The position numbers were made by a program, and so were the translations under genes. This document shows, one piece after another, positions 1 through 6,455 of a DNA stretch of 8,811 nt. The notes under the pieces were generated by a model, which worked only from the letters and a program-made list of their open reading frames with translations, made no database searches and was not told the DNA's origin. This stretch comes from Ruminococcus sp. (GTDB lineage Bacteria > Bacillota > Clostridia > Oscillospirales > Ruminococcaceae): contig JAMPAO010000100.1 of NCBI GenBank assembly GCA_023667165.1, positions 1 through 8,811 of the forward strand, in the 5' to 3' direction. How positions within the stretch are numbered: the stretch's first letter is position 1; the number at the start of each line of letters is the position of its first letter.

Positions 1-24
1 CTGATACAAAAAATCCTGCGTCAT
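1..24 (-). CDS. possible 5' end of a downstream gene, cut by window edge
   Basis: Downstream of the epimerase on the minus strand, an ATG at 24-22 opens a frame (MTQDFLYQ...) that is still open at the window edge. It has GGAG about 9 nt upstream, which is good spacing, and lies 47 nt after the epimerase stop, so it would be the next gene of the operon. A second frame through this stretch (ATG at 29-27, reading MLNDAGFFVS) is also open, but its ATG lies only 2 nt from the same GGAG. Eight codons are too few to name a product, and the call rests only on start signal and position. Confidence 0.3.
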
Positions 25-71
25 TCAGCATTTCTCCGGTTTCCGAGGAGGTCTGACAAGGGATACGCCTG

Positions 72-1241
72 TTACACGTCAACGTTTCTTGTGATGATCT
101 CCATACACATTCTGCCGTTGTGATAAGGGCATTTCCACTCATTGACCATGGTAAATCCAAGCATTGGCTGCCTGTCAAAGCCGACCTCCGCCCACCATTC
201 GCCGCCGCTGCGCTTGTCGATCTGCACGTCTTTTATCCATTCCCAGACCTTGCCCGCCGCTTCCGCGAATTTCTTATCTCCGCTCTGCTGATAGGCGTTG
301 ACAAAACCCACGACGGTTTCCGCCTGTACCCACCAGATACGCTTTTTATCTATTTTGTCGTTCTCCCGTTCGTTGTTGAGAGAGCCGTTTTCATAGGCGA
401 TATCATATATATTCGATGAAATGCGCAGATTGAGCCGCTTCCATTTTTCGGAAAGCCCGCTGTCGCCTATGACCTCGCAGGCGCGGTCGATAAGCCAGGT
501 GGCTTCTATATCATGACCGTAGGAATGGATATCCCCGATAACGTTCAGCTCGCGGTCGAAAAATACCAGCAGCTTGTTGTTTTCGCTGTCAAATATCTTC
601 TTTTCGGTGATGTCAAGCAGGAACATCAGCCGAGTCTTTACCCTTTCGTCGCCGCTTGCCTTGTAAAGGACGGTATAACCCTCGATAAGGTGCAGAACGG
701 TGTTCATGGTCTTGTCAGCCATAAGTCCGTTCTCGCTGAGAGCGTCGTTTTCGACCGGCTCCCAGTTGATATTGAACGCCTCCATGTAGGCGATATCGTC
801 TGTGCATTTTTCCTCTACGGTTTCAAAAAGAGTGAATGCAAGATCAAGCGCGTCCCTGTCCTTGCAGGCAAGGTAATAAGTTGACAGGGCGTATATGGCG
901 AAGGCTTGGTTATAGGTATGCTTCATGCCGTCCATAACGGTGCCGTCGTAATTCATCTCCCAGTAAACGCCGCCGTTTTCACGGTCAAGGCAGAAATCCT
1001 TCAGAAATTCATAGGCATGGCGGGCGTTGTCAAGATTGTCCTCTCCTCCAACGGTCATATACGCCTGGGAGTAGAACCAAAGTATGCGGGAATTGAGGAT
1101 AACTCCCTTTCCGCCCTTTTTGTCAACGTTCAGATCGTTGTCCATCTGACCGTAAAAGCCGCCGTATTCGTTGTCCCTGAGCTTGTTCCAGAAGGGTATG
1201 ATGTGATTTACAAGCTCGTTTCTGCATTCGTTTATAATCAT
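72..1241 (-). CDS. ce: cellobiose 2-epimerase (AGE superfamily)
   Basis: A cytoplasmic enzyme that interconverts the reducing-end glucose of beta-1,4-linked disaccharides with mannose (cellobiose to glucosyl-mannose, also lactose to epilactose). It feeds cellulose or mannan oligosaccharide breakdown by phosphorylases. The 389-residue protein aligns by eye from end to end with the R. albus enzyme (HIIPFWNKLRD near the start, KHTYNQAFAIYALS at about 107-120, GDIHSYGHDIEATWL at about 236-250, WKCPYHNGRMCMEVITR-like end). Residues recalled as essential in that enzyme fall at identical numbers: R52, H243, E246, W249, W304, E308 and H374. The ATG at 1241 is chosen because AGAGGA lies 8 nt upstream and the numbering then matches. 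An in-frame TTG two codons earlier is only 2 nt from that site. No signal peptide is seen. It starts 28 nt after the membrane-protein gene, so the two are probably co-transcribed. A general N-acylglucosamine 2-epimerase is the alternative, but much less likely. Confidence 0.95.
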   Translation of the reverse strand: MIINECRNELVNHIIPFWNKLRDNEYGGFYGQMDNDLNVDKKGGKGVILNSRILWFYSQAYMTVGGEDNLDNARHAYEFLKDFCLDRENGGVYWEMNYDGTVMDGMKHTYNQAFAIYALSTYYLACKDRDALDLAFTLFETVEEKCTDDIAYMEAFNINWEPVENDALSENGLMADKTMNTVLHLIEGYTVLYKASGDERVKTRLMFLLDITEKKIFDSENNKLLVFFDRELNVIGDIHSYGHDIEATWLIDRACEVIGDSGLSEKWKRLNLRISSNIYDIAYENGSLNNERENDKIDKKRIWWVQAETVVGFVNAYQQSGDKKFAEAAGKVWEWIKDVQIDKRSGGEWWAEVGFDRQPMLGFTMVNEWKCPYHNGRMCMEIITRNVDV

Positions 1242-1249
1242 AGCCAAAA

Positions 1250-1255
1250 TCCTCT
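1250..1255 (-). promoter_or_regulatory. ribosome binding site of the epimerase
   Basis: AGAGGA on the minus strand, 8 nt before the ATG at 1241. It decides against the in-frame TTG at 1247-1245, which would leave only a 2-nt spacer. Confidence 0.75.
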
Positions 1256-1269
1256 TTTCTTGTTATTTA

Positions 1270-2034
1270 TCAGCTCTCCGGTATATCGGCCGATGTATGG
1301 CTGCCGCGTGCTTTCCGCAGGCGTTTTCGTCCAAAGTCTGTAAACCTTGAAATAAGTATGTATATTACCGATATGACAATAAGGGGCGGCCATACGGTAA
1401 GAAAATATTCCGTTTGCTCCGTAATCATGCGCTCTGCCGAGCATACGGCGTTCAAGCGTGTTTCCGCTTCCGTATAGGGCGGAGTGGGGACGCCGTATTT
1501 TCTTATCTCCGTCGGGAAGCCGCCCAGAACATATCCGCCGATATACGCATTTTCCGTGCGGGTATCGTTTTCTATATCCCTCGTCAGCTTTTCGGCATAT
1601 TTGATAAGACTTTTATGCTTGCTCCAGTATGTCTGCACGGGAACGCCCTTTTTAATGCAGACATAATAGAAGCTTGAAGAGTCCCTGCCCATCATAGCCT
1701 TAAGAAAACAGTCAATATCCTCCGGCGAGCCGTCAAAAGAAGCGTTCGGAGCCGTTTCCGGTGTGCCGGAGGTTTTCAGGCTGCCGGTGAACACTCCGCT
1801 GATATTCTCCGTGCTCTCCTTGCCGTTTTTTGCCTCCGTTTTGGTCAGATATGTGCTGATATTCGTATACAGCACCTTTGCATCGCCGTTGGCTCCGGTA
1901 AGTTCGTGCCACTCCGTGTGGTGTTCCTCGGAAAGATATATGCTCGCCATAGGCAGCAAGAGGAAAAAAGCGACGATCTCTGTTATGATAAGAGGGAATA
2001 CGCGCAGCCTGCCGAGAGGCGTGTTATTTTTCAT
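1270..2034 (-). CDS. two-pass membrane protein of unknown function
   Basis: I do not recognise a family. From the chosen ATG the protein has 254 residues. It has a short basic N-terminus (MKNNTPLGRLR), one hydrophobic segment at about 12-34 (FPLIITEIVAFFLLLP), and a long polar middle of about 175 residues with several NxS/T sites and scattered acidic residues. A second hydrophobic segment lies at about 211-231 (WPPLIVISVIYILIS), followed by a strongly basic tail (RKRLRKAR). The positive-inside rule puts both ends in the cytoplasm and the middle outside. The start is set by AGGGAGGA with a 7-nt spacer from GGAGG. An upstream in-frame ATG at 2073 (adding MPDQTPPPQGGMP) lacks a convincing site, although the Pro-rich extension could be real. 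It lies between secA and the epimerase with no terminator on either side, so it is probably read from the secA promoter or an unseen internal one. Sensor or receptor roles would fit the topology but are guesses. Confidence 0.8.
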   Translation of the reverse strand: MKNNTPLGRLRVFPLIITEIVAFFLLLPMASIYLSEEHHTEWHELTGANGDAKVLYTNISTYLTKTEAKNGKESTENISGVFTGSLKTSGTPETAPNASFDGSPEDIDCFLKAMMGRDSSSFYYVCIKKGVPVQTYWSKHKSLIKYAEKLTRDIENDTRTENAYIGGYVLGGFPTEIRKYGVPTPPYTEAETRLNAVCSAERMITEQTEYFLTVWPPLIVISVIYILISRFTDFGRKRLRKARGSHTSADIPES

Positions 2035-2161
2035 GGGCATTCCTCCCTGCGGCGGCGGCGTTTGATCCGGCATAGCCTATATTTGAACGGATCGCCGGAT
2101 ATGTCAGCCGCGGGAATATCACGCCTGCCATAGGATATATTACAAGCCTTGTTGCTTTCAT
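2024..2161 (-). CDS. possible 45-residue small protein overlapping the next gene
   Basis: Between secA and the membrane-protein gene an ATG at 2161 opens 45 codons (MKATRLVIYPMAGVIFPRLT...) and stops at 2026-2024, just past the start of the membrane-protein gene in another frame. GGGGTGA lies upstream at acceptable spacing. The peptide is hydrophobic in its first half and Ala/Gly-rich in its second half, with no recognised domain. The overlap would let ribosomes finishing this frame re-initiate on the strong AGGGAGGA site, a common form of translational coupling. It may equally be chance: the sequence is short, and the same bases also support a Pro-rich extension of the membrane protein. Confidence 0.3.
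   Translation of the reverse strand: MKATRLVIYPMAGVIFPRLTYPAIRSNIGYAGSNAAAAGRNAHEK
2041..2048 (-). promoter_or_regulatory. strong ribosome binding site deciding the membrane-protein start
   Basis: AGGGAGGA lies 6 nt before the ATG at 2034. It favours this start over the ATG at 2073 (no site) and the ATG at 2040 (immediately adjacent to the site). It lies inside the overlapping small frame that ends at 2024. Confidence 0.75.
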
Positions 2162-2193
2162 GACCGTCACCCCAACGGAACCGTTACAGCTTT

Positions 2194-4932
<2,739 letters not shown>

Positions 4933-4947
4933 TCGTTTTATTCCACC

Positions 4948-5040
4948 TTATTTATTTGTTGATTTATTCATTACCCCGTCCGGCGCGCCGCAGGGCGGGG
5001 ACTTTACGCTGATATTTGCGCGCGCCGGACGGGCGCGCAT
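4948..5040 (-). CDS. possible 30-codon leader ORF upstream of secA
   Basis: An ATG at 5040-5038 opens a frame of 30 codons, beginning MRARPARANISVK, with SPPCGAPDG in the middle and NKSTNK before the stop. The TAA at 4950-4948 runs directly into the secA ribosome binding site (TAAGGTGG), and the frame is the same as secA, separated only by that stop. The predicted transcript start lies about 10-12 nt upstream, leaving only a weak AGGT near the start. Most of the frame lies in the GC-rich inverted repeat, so coding may be accidental. If translated, the ribosome would sit on the alternative hairpins and control access to the secA site. No signal peptide or membrane segment is present, unlike known secretion-monitor peptides such as SecM. 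Confidence 0.25.
   Translation of the reverse strand: MRARPARANISVKSPPCGAPDGVMNKSTNK
4975..5033. repeat. perfect 14-bp GC-rich inverted repeat in the secA leader
   Basis: The arm CCCGTCCGGCGCGC (4975-4988) is exactly complemented by GCGCGCCGGACGGG (5020-5033), with a 31-nt loop. Shorter local stems compete: 5020-5026 with 5032-5038 (7 bp, 5-nt loop), and 4974-4978 with 4996-5000 (5 bp). The long stem and the two local stems cannot form together. No U-run follows on either strand, so this is not a plain intrinsic terminator. It lies in the transcribed leader of secA, ending about 25 nt before the secA ribosome binding site. Confidence 0.85.
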
Positions 5041-5057
5041 ACCTGTACTTACATATT

Positions 5058-5086
5058 ATTATAACTCAAAAAACAATTTCTGTCAA
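5058..5086 (-). promoter_or_regulatory. sigma-A-type promoter of secA
   Basis: On the minus strand a perfect -35 TTGACA (5086-5081) and a perfect -10 TATAAT (5063-5058) are separated by 17 nt. Transcription should begin near 5051, giving a leader of about 118 nt before the secA ATG. Confidence 0.85.
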
Positions 5087-5209
5087 TACGGTTTTGTATA
5101 AATTATGTTTTATTATACTTTTTTTATGTAAATCGGCGGAATATATGTCAAAATCATCAAAAAAAGCAGGGAATTTATATGCAAAATCGGTAAAAAACTT
5201 AGACCGCTA

Positions 5210-5238
5210 TTGAATTTTTTATGAAATCGTGTTATAAT
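5210..5238 (+). promoter_or_regulatory. sigma-A-type promoter of the DHH gene
   Basis: TTGAAT (5210-5215), a 17-nt spacer and TATAAT (5233-5238), with TG at 5230-5231 giving an extended -10. The start should lie near 5245, about 46 nt before the ATG. Confidence 0.85.
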
Positions 5239-5290
5239 TAAAGTACTTTATTTTATCTTAAATAAATTCAAACTGAAAGGATATGATACA

Positions 5291-6220
5291 ATGCGGCTTG
5301 TTACACGTTCGGACTTTGACGGACTTGCCTGCGGAGCGCTTCTCAAGGACGCGGGTATAATAGACTCGTGGAAATTTGCTCACCCGAAGGATCTTCAGGA
5401 CGGACTTATCGAGATAACCGAGAACGACTGCCTGGCAAACGTTCCCTTTGTGGAGGGCTGCGGACTGTGGTTCGACCATCACTCCAGCGAGCATGAAAGG
5501 AACGAGCTCAAGGGAAAATACAAGGGGGAGAGCCGTATAACTCCCTCCTGCGCGCGCATTATATACGATTATTACGGCGGCAAGGAACGTTTTTCCCATT
5601 ACGACGATATGATGACCGCCGTTGACAAGGTGGATTCGGGCAATCTTACAAGGGAGGAGATACTTCATCCGGAGGGCTGGATCCTTGTAGGCTTCCTTAT
5701 GGATCCGAGAACGGGACTGGGCAGGTGGAGGAACTTCACCATTTCCAACTATCAGCTCATGGAAAAGCTCATCGACTGCTGCCGCACCATGACCACGGAC
5801 GAGATACTCGATCTGCCCGACGTTAAGGAGAGGATAGAGGTCTATTTCGAGCAGAACGACAAATTCATAGACATGGTAAAGGCGCACACGAGAGTGGAAA
5901 GGGACGTTATCATATCCGATCTGCGGGGCGTGGATCCCATATACAGCGGAAACAGATTCCTTATTTACAGCCTTTATCCCGAGCAGAACATATCCGCATG
6001 GATAGTAAGCGGCAAGGGCGGCAAGGGCTGCTCCTGCGCCTGCGGCTACTCAATACTTAACAGAACCTCCAACGTGAACGTGGGCAGTCTTATGCTCAAG
6101 TACGGCGGCGGCGGACACAAGGCGGTAGGGACCTGCCAGTTTACCGACGAGGAGATGGAGGAGAAGGTCTCCGCTCTTCTTGACGAGCTTGTGAATTACG
6201 ATAAATATTATAACGTGTGA
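5291..6220 (+). CDS. DHH/DHHA1-family phosphoesterase
   Basis: A predicted cytoplasmic metal-dependent phosphoesterase of 309 residues. The N-terminal catalytic domain has a motif I variant TRSDFDG (5-11, metal-binding D8 and D10), the DHH signature WFDHHSSE (D62-H63-H64) and a later metal-binding aspartate in AVDKVDSG (D112 or D115). The C-terminal DHHA1 substrate-binding domain ends in the Gly-rich motif YGGGGHKAVGTCQ (271-283). The family includes RecJ, NrnA-type oligoribonuclease/pAp phosphatases, c-di-AMP phosphodiesterases and exopolyphosphatases. This short two-domain form, with arginine where many members have His or Asp in motif I, is usually labelled exopolyphosphatase-like, and its true substrate cannot be read from sequence. 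The ATG has AAAGGA with a 9-nt spacer; a nearer ATG at 5283 is out of frame. The gene is monocistronic, with its own promoter and a terminator 7 nt after the stop. Three clustered cysteines (GCSCACG, 246-252) near the C-terminal half are an uncommon touch. Confidence 0.9.
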   Translation: MRLVTRSDFDGLACGALLKDAGIIDSWKFAHPKDLQDGLIEITENDCLANVPFVEGCGLWFDHHSSEHERNELKGKYKGESRITPSCARIIYDYYGGKERFSHYDDMMTAVDKVDSGNLTREEILHPEGWILVGFLMDPRTGLGRWRNFTISNYQLMEKLIDCCRTMTTDEILDLPDVKERIEVYFEQNDKFIDMVKAHTRVERDVIISDLRGVDPIYSGNRFLIYSLYPEQNISAWIVSGKGGKGCSCACGYSILNRTSNVNVGSLMLKYGGGGHKAVGTCQFTDEEMEEKVSALLDELVNYDKYYNV

Positions 6221-6226
6221 CGGATA

Positions 6227-6253
6227 GGGGACTGCTTCGGCAGTCCCTTTTTT
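6227..6253 (+). terminator. intrinsic terminator of the DHH gene
   Basis: The stem GGGACTGC (6228-6235) pairs with GCAGTCCC (6240-6247) around a UUCG tetraloop and is followed by six T (6248-6253). It starts 7 nt after the DHH stop and separates this gene from the LRR gene. Confidence 0.96.
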
Positions 6254-6298
6254 ATACCGTTTTGCGTTTTGAAGACTTTTGTTCACAGTTCTTTTACA

Positions 6299-6347
6299 CC
6301 CCGTTTTTTTTTTTGAGAAATCGGTCAAAAACGGGACATGAACGGGG
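6299..6347. repeat. inverted repeat with two alternative right arms, upstream of the LRR promoter
   Basis: CCCGTTTTT (6300-6308) is exactly complemented by AAAAACGGG (6327-6335). The overlapping left arm CCCCGTT (6299-6305) is also complemented by AACGGGG (6341-6347). An 11-T run (6304-6314) lies inside. It is just upstream of the -10 of the LRR gene and covers its weak -35, so it could be a protein-binding site. A terminator is unlikely because no U-run follows either right arm. Confidence 0.6.
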
Positions 6348-6357
6348 CGGGGGAAAA

Positions 6358-6366
6358 TGATATAAT
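6358..6366 (+). promoter_or_regulatory. extended -10 promoter of the LRR gene
   Basis: TGATATAAT is a perfect extended -10. The -35 at 17-nt spacing (ATGAAC, 6338-6343) is weak, so the promoter may need an activator or rely on the TG motif. A second TATAAT at 6389-6394 has no good -35. The start near 6373 would give a leader of about 83 nt, with a small stem (AAGGCC 6402-6407 with GGCTTT 6414-6419). Confidence 0.6.
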
Positions 6367-6442
6367 TAATTTGGAAAATATATCCGTATATAATCGGACG
6401 TAAGGCCGGAAATGGCTTTGCACGTTTAATTTTAAATGTAAC

Positions 6443-6448
6443 GGGAGG
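6443..6448 (+). promoter_or_regulatory. ribosome binding site that points to a TTG start
   Basis: GGGAGG with a 7-nt spacer to the TTG at 6456. The first in-frame ATG at 6471 is 22 nt away, too far for this site. Confidence 0.8.
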
Positions 6449-6455
6449 AATTTTT

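Larger units (their letters stand above)
4933..5290. other. divergent intergenic region between secA and the DHH gene
   Basis: A 358-nt gap holding back-to-back promoters, one for each side. It is very AT-rich except for a sharply bounded GC-rich island at about 4974-5038 inside the secA leader. The central part (about 5087-5209) carries poly-A and poly-T tracts and no gene I can support. A second weak minus-strand promoter could start from TTGACA at 5151-5146, but its -10 is poor. Confidence 0.8.

Noticed and set aside
2170..2193. Terminator after secA from AACGGAACCGTT
   Set aside because: The stem is at most 5 bp with a 2-nt loop, and no U-run follows on the minus strand.
4975..5033. Intrinsic terminator in the secA leader
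   Set aside because: The stem is strong but is followed by mixed AT sequence without a U-run in either direction.
5258..5887. 209-codon open frame on the minus strand
   Set aside because: Antisense to the DHH gene, overlapping its promoter-proximal region, with no recognisable domain.
6360..6440. Cyclic di-GMP (GEMM) riboswitch, suggested by GCAAAGCC and GGCCTTA on the minus strand
   Set aside because: It is on the strand opposite to the LRR gene, the upstream half of the motif is missing, and no minus-strand gene follows.
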